Assembly: GCA_020629335.1 (NCBI GenBank)
Contig: JAHDDN010000023.1
Span: 1-17,515 of the forward strand
Direction: 5' to 3'
Length of the DNA: 17,515 nucleotides
From: Chitinophagales bacterium
Lineage (GTDB): Bacteria; Bacteroidota; Bacteroidia; Chitinophagales; UBA2359
Position 1 is the stretch's first letter. Every line of letters begins with the position of its first letter. Under the pieces are notes generated by a model. It was not told the DNA's origin. It did not search any database and saw only the letters and a list, made by a program, of their open reading frames with translations. The translations under genes and the position numbers were made by a program. Positions 1-7,684 of the stretch are shown here, in pieces.

Positions 1-48
1 AACTACTGTTATTTTTTGATAATTTTCAAATTTAAGACCTGCAATAGG

Positions 49-1665
49 TCAGTTATTAATTGTTTGAGCATTTAATCCTAACCCATTATCTTCTATTTCA
101 CAAAATAAATGATTATCATTTTGGTATATTTTAAGTGAAACATGCCCATTCTTTATATTTCGAATTCCGTGTTCTATGGCATTTTCAACAAATGGCTGAA
201 TAAGCATAGGTGGGATTTTGATTGCTGACTTATCCAATTTGCTTTCTATATTTACTTGGTAATCAAAGGAATGATCAAAACGAATCAATTGCATATCAAT
301 GTAATCCTCAATCGCCTTTAATTCGCTGTCTAAGCTTACCCATTTTTCATTAGAATTTTCTAAAATTAATCTTAATAAATGGGAAAACTTCTTGAGATAT
401 TTAGCTGCAATCTTATTTTCATTTTGCAATATGAAGCTTTGGATAACGGCTATGGAATTAAAGATAAAGTGTGGATTCATTTGTGCTCTCAATAAGCGCT
501 GTTCCACTAATATTTTTTCTTTTTCAGCTTTAATCTTATCCTTCTCTGCTTTACTTTTCTTTTTATTATTGAATAAGGATAATAGTATGGAGGCAATAAT
601 TACTAGTAAAGACAATATGACGAATAATAATACGATTCTTTGCATTCTAAATGCTTTGATTTCCGCTTCTTGCTGTGCCTCTAAGAGTTGTTTTTCTCTT
701 TTGTGTAAGTAGTCTAATTCTTTGAGTTTTGAGTTTAATCTATTATCTAAGACTTTTTCTTTTACCTTGATGAATTCTGATATATGGTGTTCTGCTATAA
801 ATAGTTCCTCTAGCTCCCAGCTAGCCCAGAAATAATTCGTGTGAATATAAGCTTGCGTGTATAGGGGTAATTTAGCAAAATCATATTTCACCTTAATAGA
901 ATCCAAATAAACTAAAGCCATTCGGTGATCTCTCATGATATTGTAGGTGGCAGCCATATTATTATACCACAAAGCTATCTTGTTTGAATCTATTGGATTT
1001 TTCTTTAATTCTTCCGTTCTACTTTTTTGCATATACAAAAAAGCAGAGTCTTGGTAAATCGGATCAAATTCACTCATTTCTCCGAAGGAGATAGCTATTG
1101 AGTTATATAGTTCTGATAGTTGAGCAGGCTCATCGGGCTTAATTAATTCCGCCAATCTAAGTTGTTCCAATCCTTTTTTAAATTTGAATAATCTGGAATA
1201 AGTGATTCCTATTTTTCGAAGGTGAGTAAATAGGGTAGCTGTGTCTTTTGCTTCTTGACTTAAAGCTAGTCCTTTCTTCGACTCTTTCAGAGCACTTTCA
1301 TAGTCGTTTAGCATATAAAAGGCTTCTGCTTGTACTGCGTGTAATTGAGATCTCAATAAAATGGAGTCCTCTCCTACCCAAAGTAATAACTTATTAGCCC
1401 CGCCTAATGTATTAATATGATCTCCTTTTTCTACATAGCGCTTCACTAATTCATTTAGGTGCTTAATTTTAGTAGTTTGATCTCCTTCAGATTGATATAT
1501 TAGTTTTTCTAACTCCTTGATACTTTCGTCTAAAGCAGCTTCTTTTTCTAGATGATTTAAATCATCATTAGCTAGAACAATATGAGTTGGGTATAAGCTC
1601 CAATTAATTATTAGAAAGAGCCATAAAATTCGGCTCAAGGCTTTTTGATTGGGTTTGTTTTTCAC
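49..1665 (-). CDS. LytS-family sensor histidine kinase with TPR-like sensor region, apparently cut short after the G1 box
   Basis: This is a membrane sensor kinase of the His_kinase/LytS type. Residues 1-32 form a signal peptide or first membrane segment (hydrophobic LWLFLIIN). Residues about 105-260 are helical and TPR-like. A membrane helix lies at about 344-366, followed by a charged coiled coil to 395. MNPHFIFNS at 396-404 carries the phospho-acceptor His399. The N box ENAIEHG is at 494-500 and the G1 box EDNGLG at 525-530. The protein stops at 538, so the usual G2 box (SLGxKI..R type) and final beta strands are missing. The frame stays open for 16 codons beyond the TGA to the window edge. 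The start is GTG; no in-frame ATG would keep the signal sequence. A perfect TAnnTTTG box (TATTTTTG, 1677-1670) lies 4 bp upstream, and element copy A begins 44 bp upstream. A LytTR regulator partner would be expected beyond the left edge but is not visible. The family call is firm; whether the gene is intact is doubtful. Confidence 0.85.
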   Translation of the reverse strand: MKNKPNQKALSRILWLFLIINWSLYPTHIVLANDDLNHLEKEAALDESIKELEKLIYQSEGDQTTKIKHLNELVKRYVEKGDHINTLGGANKLLLWVGEDSILLRSQLHAVQAEAFYMLNDYESALKESKKGLALSQEAKDTATLFTHLRKIGITYSRLFKFKKGLEQLRLAELIKPDEPAQLSELYNSIAISFGEMSEFDPIYQDSAFLYMQKSRTEELKKNPIDSNKIALWYNNMAATYNIMRDHRMALVYLDSIKVKYDFAKLPLYTQAYIHTNYFWASWELEELFIAEHHISEFIKVKEKVLDNRLNSKLKELDYLHKREKQLLEAQQEAEIKAFRMQRIVLLFVILSLLVIIASILLSLFNNKKKSKAEKDKIKAEKEKILVEQRLLRAQMNPHFIFNSIAVIQSFILQNENKIAAKYLKKFSHLLRLILENSNEKWVSLDSELKAIEDYIDMQLIRFDHSFDYQVNIESKLDKSAIKIPPMLIQPFVENAIEHGIRNIKNGHVSLKIYQNDNHLFCEIEDNGLGLNAQTINN

Positions 1666-1709
1666 ACAACAAAAATAGTGTTTTTTTTTAATAGATGGGT
1701 ATAAGTTGG

Positions 1710-1943
1710 CTTAGGGATGGGAGCGGTATGTGGCGTTTATGGGACTGCTTACGGAGCTTAGGTATGCGCAGGCTGGCTTTAGCAGACAAGCAGACCTTAG
1801 CGTAGTAGCAGGCACATAGCCACATAAGAGCGGACAGCCCGACCGAGCCATTTGTTGATTAAATGATTTTTTGATTGCTCGATTGAATTACTAAAATAGA
1901 ATGTACTTGAGAAATACGAAGCGAGGGAAGCTCCAAAAAAAAA
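1710..1943 (+). repeat. Structured intergenic element, copy A
   Basis: This is copy A of a three-copy element (see 7453-7677 and 13026-13250). The order of parts is: CTTAGGGATGG head (1710-1720), AGCGG, left stem TATGTGGC (1727-1734), apical region with GCAGGCT and AGACAAGCAG, right stem GCCACATA (1819-1826), AGAGCGGACAGCCCGACC box (1827-1844), a variable AT-rich arm, and a GGGAAGCTCC tail followed by nine A (1925-1943). Additional pairs inside the main stem are TATG (1738-1741) with CATA (1815-1818) and CTGCT (1745-1749) with AGCAG (1807-1811). The variable arm shows only a weak CGAGC/GCTCG pairing. The element is more GC-rich than the surrounding spacer and no reading frame explains it. It sits upstream of the LytS-type kinase and of the small ORF on the other side. 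Confidence 0.85.
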
Positions 1944-2072
1944 TTGCCTTATTTACCCCCTAAAGTGTCACCTTTTTGATTTCATGCGCTTATATAAGTA
2001 CATAGCCAAATTTACATGAAGTTTCACACCCTGATTTGTTTTATTTTTAGTCACTTTTTTAAGCCATGAATT

Positions 2073-2243
2073 ATGCAAGATTTAAATGATATGATGTGGT
2101 CTTATCACGATTTTACCACACAAGAGACAAAGCTTCAACCCATTGAGCAGAAAGATGAAATCGTAGTTTCAAAGTTTGAGTTAACTTGGATTAAGCCTTC
2201 TACAACGAAGGTAATTAGTATTAATAAAAAGTGGGTTGCTTAG
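2073..2243 (+). CDS. Hypothetical small protein, 56 aa
   Basis: An ATG at 2073 opens a 56-codon frame ending in TAG at 2241-2243. The product begins MQDLNDMMWSYHDF and ends with the basic, hydrophobic stretch VISINKKWVA. It has no signal peptide, membrane segment or recognised domain. The codons look ordinary for this genome and three Trp codons are present. It is convergent with the deoxynucleoside kinase gene; the two stop codons overlap by 2-3 bases, a compact arrangement typical of real genes. Another ATG at 2066 is in a different frame and stops after seven codons. I do not recognise the protein. It may be a lineage-specific conserved small protein or a chance frame. Confidence 0.5.
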   Translation: MQDLNDMMWSYHDFTTQETKLQPIEQKDEIVVSKFELTWIKPSTTKVISINKKWVA

Positions 2244-2884
2244 ACTTGAATGTCGATAATATGCATGCCTGTATCCCAATCTTTATTGACATTATCTAAA
2301 ATTTGTTGGTAATGATCAGGATTATTAACGAAATCGACATCATCGGTATTGAAGATCAATATCCGCATATCGGGATTTTGTTTGAAGAAAGTAAAGTAAA
2401 TATCTTCGACTTGCTTGAGGTATTCTCTTCGAACTTCTTGTTCGAAACCACGGCCACGCTTCTTGATATTGTAGATCAGTCGATCTATATTCGAGTGTAC
2501 GTAAACCAGTAAATCTGGCTGTGGAATTTTGGAGTAAATAATTTCAAATAGGCGAGAAAATAGGTGGTATTCGTCCTCTTCTAAATTGACTTTTGCATAA
2601 AGTAACGATTTATTGAAGAGATAATCTGCTATAAATCGCTGCTCTGGCTGAAATAATTCAGGTGCTTGAAAAACATTTTTCAATTGGTAATAGCGGTCTG
2701 CCATGAAGTATAGCTCTGTCGTAAAAGCGTATCTGTCAGGCTGCGCATAAAATTTAGGTAAAAAGGGATTATCAGCAAATTCTTCCAAAATCAATTCTGC
2801 TTGAAATTCCTTGGCCAATAGCTTTGCTAAGGAAGTTTTTCCTGCTCCCGTATTACCCTCTACCGTTATTAGTTTGTGCTTCAT
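2240..2884 (-). CDS. Deoxynucleoside kinase (dAK/dGK family)
   Basis: This 214-aa cytosolic kinase phosphorylates deoxynucleosides at the 5' position for dNTP salvage. The P-loop GNTGAGKT is at residues 10-17. EEF at 34-36 supplies the likely catalytic Glu35. NPFLPKFY (39-46) and TELYFMADRYYQ (56-67) match the substrate-pocket segments of the family. IADY (85-88) stands where the DRS motif usually is, and an Arg-rich LID, KKRGRGFEQE, lies at 141-150. Length is normal for bacterial members. The motifs do not separate deoxyadenosine, deoxyguanosine and deoxycytidine preference. The ATG is preceded directly by AAGGA. The gene lies 60 bp downstream of ychF in the same direction, so the two could share a transcript; the gap holds only an AT palindrome. 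Confidence 0.9.
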   Translation of the reverse strand: MKHKLITVEGNTGAGKTSLAKLLAKEFQAELILEEFADNPFLPKFYAQPDRYAFTTELYFMADRYYQLKNVFQAPELFQPEQRFIADYLFNKSLLYAKVNLEEDEYHLFSRLFEIIYSKIPQPDLLVYVHSNIDRLIYNIKKRGRGFEQEVRREYLKQVEDIYFTFFKQNPDMRILIFNTDDVDFVNNPDHYQQILDNVNKDWDTGMHIIDIQV

Positions 2885-2911
2885 TCCTTATGATCAATCA
2901 ACGATTGCAAG

Positions 2912-2928
2912 ATAATAAAATTTATTAT
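2912..2928. repeat. AT-rich perfect palindrome between ychF and the deoxynucleoside kinase gene
   Basis: ATAATAAA (2912-2919) and TTTATTAT (2921-2928) are perfect inverted repeats around one central base. With only A/T pairs and no true loop it would be a weak RNA hairpin. It may be chance in AT-rich DNA or an operator-like site. Confidence 0.3.
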
Positions 2929-2944
2929 TGATTAAGAAGTAAAA

Positions 2945-4042
2945 TTAAGTATTCACACGGAAATGCATAATGTCTCCATCTTCTACTAAATATTCCTTAC
3001 CTTCCACGCTCATTTTTCCTTTTTCCTTGACTGCTTGTTCAGAGCCTAATTCCACATAATCATCATATTTGATGACTTCTGCCCTAATGAAGCCTTTTTC
3101 AAAATCGGTATGAATGACTCCAGCTGCTTTCGGGGCCAGTGTGCCTTTAATAACAGTCCAAGCTCTCACTTCTTTTTCCCCAGCAGTAAAGTAAGTGATT
3201 AGATTAAGCAGAGAATAAGCCGAACGGATTAATTTATTGACTCCTGCTTCGCTCAATCCCATATCTTGTAGGAACTCCATTCTTTCCTCATAGCTTTCTA
3301 ATTGGGCAATATCTGCTTCAATTTGGGCAGAAATGAGCATTACTTCCGCATTTTCGTCTTTGACAGCCTCTTTGAGCTTTTCTACATGTTCATTGCCATC
3401 TACCACTGATTCTTCATCCACATTGCAAACATACATAACTGGTTTTACTGTTAGTAGGTCAATATCTGCTATAAAACGTGTATCTTCTTCGCTCACTGGG
3501 CAAGAACGAGCGCTTTTACCTGAAAGTAGGTGTTCTTGATAAATACCTAATATTTCCAAGCCTTTGATTGCTTCTTTATCATTGCTTTTAACCAATTTTT
3601 GGTATTTGGCAATTTTCTTTTCTACTGACTCCAAATCCTTCAATTGAAGCTCTGTGTCAATGACTTCTTTATCTCTTACTGGATCAACTGAGCCATCGAC
3701 GTGTACGACATTAGGATCTTCGAAACAGCGAACGACGTGTAAAATGGCGTCCGTTTGACGAATATTTGCCAAAAACTGATTCCCTAGGCCTTCTCCTTTA
3801 CTCGCTCCCTTTACCAATCCAGCAATATCTACGATTTCAACCGTAGTTGGATGGACTTTTTGGGGATTTACTAACTCTTCTAATTTCGTTAAGCGATTAT
3901 CGGGAACGTTGATGACACCAACATTAGGTTCTATTGTACAGAATGGAAAGTTCGCTGCTTGCGCCTTCGCATTTGTTAAAGCATTAAATAAGGTAGATTT
4001 TCCTACATTTGGAAGTCCTACGATACCACATTGTAAAGCCAT
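2945..4042 (-). CDS. ychF: Redox-regulated ATPase YchF (OLA1 family)
   Basis: This 365-aa Obg-related P-loop NTPase binds ribosomes and hydrolyses ATP rather than GTP. Counted from MALQCG, G1 GLPNVGKST is at residues 9-17, DIAG and the KGASKGEGLGNQFL segment follow, and the G4 position reads NVDE rather than NKxD, the family feature that gives ATP preference. A helical coiled region separates the G domain from the C-terminal TGS domain, which includes ITYFTAGEKEVRAWT and the end VEDGDIMHFRVNT. I chose the ATG at 4042 because family members start M-(A/G)-L-x-CGIVGLPNVGKST at about 363-365 aa. The frame can extend ten codons to a TTG at 4072, but that codon overlaps a hairpin in the likely leader. 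A perfect TAnnTTTG box lies 49 bp upstream of the chosen start. Confidence 0.97.
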   Translation of the reverse strand: MALQCGIVGLPNVGKSTLFNALTNAKAQAANFPFCTIEPNVGVINVPDNRLTKLEELVNPQKVHPTTVEIVDIAGLVKGASKGEGLGNQFLANIRQTDAILHVVRCFEDPNVVHVDGSVDPVRDKEVIDTELQLKDLESVEKKIAKYQKLVKSNDKEAIKGLEILGIYQEHLLSGKSARSCPVSEEDTRFIADIDLLTVKPVMYVCNVDEESVVDGNEHVEKLKEAVKDENAEVMLISAQIEADIAQLESYEERMEFLQDMGLSEAGVNKLIRSAYSLLNLITYFTAGEKEVRAWTVIKGTLAPKAAGVIHTDFEKGFIRAEVIKYDDYVELGSEQAVKEKGKMSVEGKEYLVEDGDIMHFRVNT

Positions 4043-4065
4043 AATATGATTATTTGAAGTATTTT

Positions 4066-4079
4066 GTGCCAAAAGGCAC
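4066..4079 (-). promoter_or_regulatory. Small leader hairpin upstream of ychF
   Basis: GTGCC (4066-4070) and GGCAC (4075-4079) are perfect complements around an AAAA loop. If transcription starts downstream of the TATATTTG box, this hairpin falls in the ychF 5' leader, 24-37 nt from the ATG. Its role is unknown. Confidence 0.4.
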
Positions 4080-4090
4080 TAAAAGCGGGG

Positions 4091-4098
4091 CAAATATA
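4091..4098 (-). promoter_or_regulatory. Candidate -7 promoter box for ychF
   Basis: Read on the minus strand this is TATATTTG, a perfect match to the Bacteroidota primary-sigma -7 consensus TAnnTTTG. The expected -33 position reads TTCA instead of TTTG, so the match is partial. It would give a leader of about 40-45 nt to the ATG at 4042. Confidence 0.4.
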
Positions 4099-4199
4099 CG
4101 TTTATGAAACGAAGGAATGAAGGATTTTTACTTTTAGTAGCCCTTAAACTTAAATTAAGGTAGAGTATCTAAAATTAATAGCTTAAATTTGGAGTAGAT

Positions 4200-4232
4200 T
4201 TTGATGTTTATCCCTCAAAATCATTAGTTTAG
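4200..4232 (+). promoter_or_regulatory. Candidate promoter for the M4 protease gene
   Basis: TTTG at 4200-4203 is followed after 21 bp by TAGTTTAG at 4225-4232, close to the Bacteroidota TTTG / TAnnTTTG pair. It would start transcription about 40 nt before the ATG at 4277. One mismatch in the -7 box and AT-rich context keep confidence low. Confidence 0.3.
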
Positions 4233-4276
4233 CAGCCTATTCTTCAAATGAGAAAATAACCTAATAACAATAAAAT

Positions 4277-7200
4277 ATGAAGTCAATTAAGTACTCTTAT
4301 ATTTTGGCAATTAGCATTATAGCATTTTTTTTGCATTTTGATCTGATTGCTCAAAATAATTCTTCCAAGTCATTTGACGAAAAATTAAAACCAATAATTG
4401 AGAATCCACCCTCTCCTGAGAGCGATTTTGAAATTATAAATGGCCAAAACACACCTATACCTTTCGTTTCTGAAAGGCCTTTCAATCCTTTACCTGCTCC
4501 ATATATCAACTCAAATGAGCACCCTTCACATGATATGAAGGTATTTAAGTCCAATGAAACAGGGCTTCCAATTTTTGTAAAGGGACCTAATTTATCAGAA
4601 CAAAACTTGAATTTGTCTGATCATGCAGCTATCGAACAAGCAGCTTATGATTATTTACAGTCAATATCCAGCACCTTAGACTTAAAAAAGGTCAGAGAGG
4701 AATTGGCTGTGACAGATATACAAGTGGATGAAATAGGCATGGCCCATATTCGTCTTCAACAAATGTACGAAGGAATAGAGGTACACGGTAAAGATGTAGT
4801 AGTACACTTACATCCAAACGGCAAAAGAAGCTTTAATGGTCGTTATCAGCCTAGTTTTACAATCGAGAACTTGACTCCTACTATTACTAAAGCAGACTTA
4901 ATAGAAAGTGTCACTGCTGATATTAGCACTGAAACGGGCTTAGTAGAGTTAAGTCCTGCTGCTAAAGAGATGCTACAATATGAACAACCAAGCAATGAAT
5001 TAATGATCTACATTGCATCCAGAGAATATGTACTGAGTCCTCGTTTAGCTTTCCATGTAGAAATACGCCCTAATGTGGTAGAACGTTGGGAATATGTAGT
5101 AGATGCTCATAATGGCGAAATCCTTCAAAAAATCAATACCACTTGTTCTTTTGTTGGCCCAACTACTGCCACTGGCACTGATTTAAATGGTAGTAGCAGA
5201 ACCATCAACGTTTTTGAGAATAATGGGACTTACTATCTTTTAGATACTACTAAGGATATGTACACCGGCCCAACTAATAGCCTTCCTGATATGGATGAGG
5301 GCTTCATATTGACTTATGATATGCAAAACCAGCCAGTAGGCCAATCTTCTAGTATTGAGCCTTGTACATCCTCTAACAATAGCTGGACTGCCAATAGAAT
5401 TTCTGCTCAATATAATGCAGAACAAGCCTATGACTACTTCGAAGAAACATTCAACCGTAACTCTATTGATGGCGATGGTGGAGATGTTTACTCCTTTATC
5501 AATGTAGCTGATAATGATGGTTCTGGATTAGATAATGCATTCTGGAATGGCGTTGGAATGTTCTACGGAAATGGTAGCCAAGCTTTTAATCCTTTAGCAG
5601 GTGGCTTAGATGTCGGTGGACACGAAATGACACATGGTGTGATTGAGCACACTGCTAACTTAGAATACCAATATCAATCTGGCGCCTTAAACGAATCTTT
5701 CGCAGATATTTTTGCCGCAATGATTGATAGAAACGATTGGGATATAGGAGAAGATATTGTCAAAAGTAATGTATTTCCTTCTGGAGCTATGAGAAGCCTT
5801 TCTGATCCACATAATGAAGGCAGTGAAGGCGACTTCTACTGGCAGCCAAGACATTGGAATGAGCGTTATACTGGCTCTCAAGACAATGGTGGAGTACACA
5901 TCAATAGTGGAATTCCTAACTATGCTTTCTATAAATTAGCCACTGATGTCGGAAAAGATAAAGCAGAACAAATCTACTACCGTGCATTAAATAACTACTT
6001 AACTCGTACTTCTCAATTTGTAGACTGCCGTATCGCCGTTCTTCAAGCTGCGGAAGATTTGTATGGCCAAAGTGAAGTCAATGCAGCCATTGATGCATTC
6101 AACGATGTAGGAATAGAAGGCCCTAACACTGGTACGGGTGCTGGCCAAGGCAATCAAGAGGATTATACAGATAACCCTGGAGAGGACTTCATCCTTTTCA
6201 CTGATTTATACACACAAGATCAAGGTCAAACAATCTACGTAACGGATCAACAAGAAAGCGTCTACTACCCTATCTCTTTTACACAGCATGATCGCAAAAT
6301 GAGTATCACCGATAATGGAGAAGCTGGCGTTTTCATTAATAGCACTGGCAATATCGTATGGGTAGACCTATCTGACCTAAGTAATCCAAGCGAAGAGGAA
6401 ATTACTTCGTCACCTGAATGGGGCAATGTGGCCATTTCTAAAGATGGCAACAGAATCGCTGCCGTTAAAAACTTTGCCGAGCCATTCATATATATTTGGG
6501 ACATTTCAACTTCTAGTCCACAGCTCCAAACTTTCGAATTGTATAATCCGACTACCGCTGATCCTAATTACGAAAATCAAGTCAATCCAGCAGAGGTATT
6601 ATACGCCGATGCTTTAGAATTTGATCACACAGGCGAATACCTACTGTATGATGCCTATAATGAGATTTCTACTACATTCGGCTCTGATTTAGACTACTGG
6701 GATGTAGGCTTGATGCGTGTTTGGAAAGACAGCAATAATACATTCGGTGATGGTAATATCATCAAATTATTTACCGCTCTTCCAGAAGGTATCAGTATCG
6801 GAAACGGTTCTTTCTCTAAGAACTCCCCTTACATTATCGCATTCGATTATCTCGAAACGAACAATGGAGTCTATGCTATATTAGGAGCGAATACCGAAAC
6901 TTATGAAACTAATACCATTTTTGAAAATAATGGTATCTCCTACCCTAACTATTCGGTAGATGATGACAAAATAATTTTCAACTTCTATAATGATGTCAAT
7001 GATGATACAGACGATGCCGTCTATTTTATCAACTTACAAGATGATAAAATTAGTTCGACAGGCTCCGCTTCTCAACTGATTTCTTTATCTCGTAATGGCG
7101 TTTGGTTTGCCACTGGTGAGCGTATCCTCAGTAGCCAAGAAGAATTAATCCACTTTGATGGACATTTCAACTTCTATCCAAACCCAGTGAATGATCAATT

Positions 7201-7417
7201 AATGCTCGACTTAGAAACAACTGAAAAGATCGATCTACGCATCAGCATCTACAATATGATGGGACAAGAAATCAAAGATTTCCAAGCGACCACTTATCCA
7301 GCAGGCAATCATAAAGTTGCTTTAGATATGAGTCAATTGCTAGCAGGTACTTACATCATCCAAGCAACAACAGATCAATTCTCCATCTCTGAAAAAGTGA
7401 TGAAGATTACTGAATAA
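4277..7417 (+). CDS. Secreted M4-family (thermolysin-like) metalloprotease with beta-propeller-like region and T9SS sorting domain
   Basis: This is a 1046-aa secreted zinc endopeptidase precursor. Residues 1-26 form a signal peptide (ILAISIIAFFLHFDLIAQ). An FTP/PepSY-type propeptide follows to about residue 290. In the catalytic domain the zinc ligands and general base lie in HEMTH (449-453), the third ligand Glu473 is in NESFAD, and His541 in GGVHINSGIPN matches the thermolysin transition-state histidine. The H449-to-E473 spacing of 24 is the same as in thermolysin. Residues about 630-955 do not look proteolytic; repeated blade-like strands such as VAISKDGNRIAAV and FIYIWDIS suggest a WD40/PD40-like propeller. 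FNFYPNPVNDQ (964-974) begins a type A T9SS C-terminal domain ending EKVMKITE. The likely fate is export by Sec, release or surface attachment by T9SS, and autocatalytic propeptide removal. The gene stands alone; element copy B follows 36 bp after its stop. Confidence 0.95.
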   Translation: MKSIKYSYILAISIIAFFLHFDLIAQNNSSKSFDEKLKPIIENPPSPESDFEIINGQNTPIPFVSERPFNPLPAPYINSNEHPSHDMKVFKSNETGLPIFVKGPNLSEQNLNLSDHAAIEQAAYDYLQSISSTLDLKKVREELAVTDIQVDEIGMAHIRLQQMYEGIEVHGKDVVVHLHPNGKRSFNGRYQPSFTIENLTPTITKADLIESVTADISTETGLVELSPAAKEMLQYEQPSNELMIYIASREYVLSPRLAFHVEIRPNVVERWEYVVDAHNGEILQKINTTCSFVGPTTATGTDLNGSSRTINVFENNGTYYLLDTTKDMYTGPTNSLPDMDEGFILTYDMQNQPVGQSSSIEPCTSSNNSWTANRISAQYNAEQAYDYFEETFNRNSIDGDGGDVYSFINVADNDGSGLDNAFWNGVGMFYGNGSQAFNPLAGGLDVGGHEMTHGVIEHTANLEYQYQSGALNESFADIFAAMIDRNDWDIGEDIVKSNVFPSGAMRSLSDPHNEGSEGDFYWQPRHWNERYTGSQDNGGVHINSGIPNYAFYKLATDVGKDKAEQIYYRALNNYLTRTSQFVDCRIAVLQAAEDLYGQSEVNAAIDAFNDVGIEGPNTGTGAGQGNQEDYTDNPGEDFILFTDLYTQDQGQTIYVTDQQESVYYPISFTQHDRKMSITDNGEAGVFINSTGNIVWVDLSDLSNPSEEEITSSPEWGNVAISKDGNRIAAVKNFAEPFIYIWDISTSSPQLQTFELYNPTTADPNYENQVNPAEVLYADALEFDHTGEYLLYDAYNEISTTFGSDLDYWDVGLMRVWKDSNNTFGDGNIIKLFTALPEGISIGNGSFSKNSPYIIAFDYLETNNGVYAILGANTETYETNTIFENNGISYPNYSVDDDKIIFNFYNDVNDDTDDAVYFINLQDDKISSTGSASQLISLSRNGVWFATGERILSSQEELIHFDGHFNFYPNPVNDQLMLDLETTEKIDLRISIYNMMGQEIKDFQATTYPAGNHKVALDMSQLLAGTYIIQATTDQFSISEKVMKITE

Positions 7418-7452
7418 GGAATATTAAAAGACTAATTCTTAAAACACACACG

Positions 7453-7677
7453 TTTATTTTTAGGGGCTTACCTTTCCTCATTTTTTCATTCGACCGTAGG
7501 GGCGGTACCTATGTGTCCGCCCTCGAATGAAAAAATGAGGAAAGGTCGGGCTGTCCGCTCTCATGTGGCTATGCCGCTCTAAGTACGCTAAGTGCTGCTT
7601 GTCTCTTATTGGAGCCTGCGCATCACTAAGCTTCCTAAGTCGCAGCATGGCCGCCACATACCGCTTCCATCCCTAAG
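7453..7677 (-). repeat. Structured intergenic element, copy B (inverted), with long palindrome
   Basis: On the minus strand this reads in the same order as copies A and C: CTTAGGGATGG head (7677-7667), AGCGG, stem ATGTGGC/GCCACAT (plus-strand arms 7563-7569 and 7653-7659), GCAGGCT and AGACAAGCAG apical motifs, GAGCGGACAGCCCGACC box ending at 7544, a copy-specific palindrome (7471-7545), then a tail ending CCCCTAAAAATAAA (7453-7466). A second inner stem, ATGCTGC with GCGGCAT (one G.U), replaces the CTGCT/AGCAG stem of A and C, so pairing is kept although the bases differ. The copy lies between the M4 protease stop and the barrel-protein start; its head faces the barrel gene, 90 bp from the ATG. 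Confidence 0.85.
7471..7545. repeat. 23-bp perfect inverted repeat with nested GC stem
   Basis: The arms 7471-7493 and 7523-7545 are exact reverse complements over 23 bases. Inside them GGGCGG (7500-7505) pairs with CCGCCC (7517-7522). As RNA this is a long stem-loop 53 nt after the protease stop codon. It could protect or end that transcript, although no T-run follows the right arm. It is the variable arm of element copy B and is absent in this form from A and C. Confidence 0.9.
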
Positions 7678-7684
7678 CCAAATC

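Noticed and set aside
392..712. 106-aa plus-strand frame inside the LytS-type kinase gene
   Set aside because: It is antisense to a clear kinase domain; the composition is a shadow of the real gene.
1710..1943. Element copy A as a tRNA, small IS or MITE
   Set aside because: There is no tRNA fold or CCA-type end, no transposase, and I found no terminal inverted repeats or target-site duplication joining the copies' outer ends.
4043..4072. Ten-codon N-terminal extension of YchF starting at TTG
   Set aside because: The family starts at MALQCG-type sequence; TTG is a weak start and overlaps a leader hairpin.
7453..7677. Element copy B as a plain rho-independent terminator of the protease gene
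   Set aside because: The long hairpin lacks a following T-run in the protease direction and is embedded in a larger conserved element also found upstream of unrelated genes.
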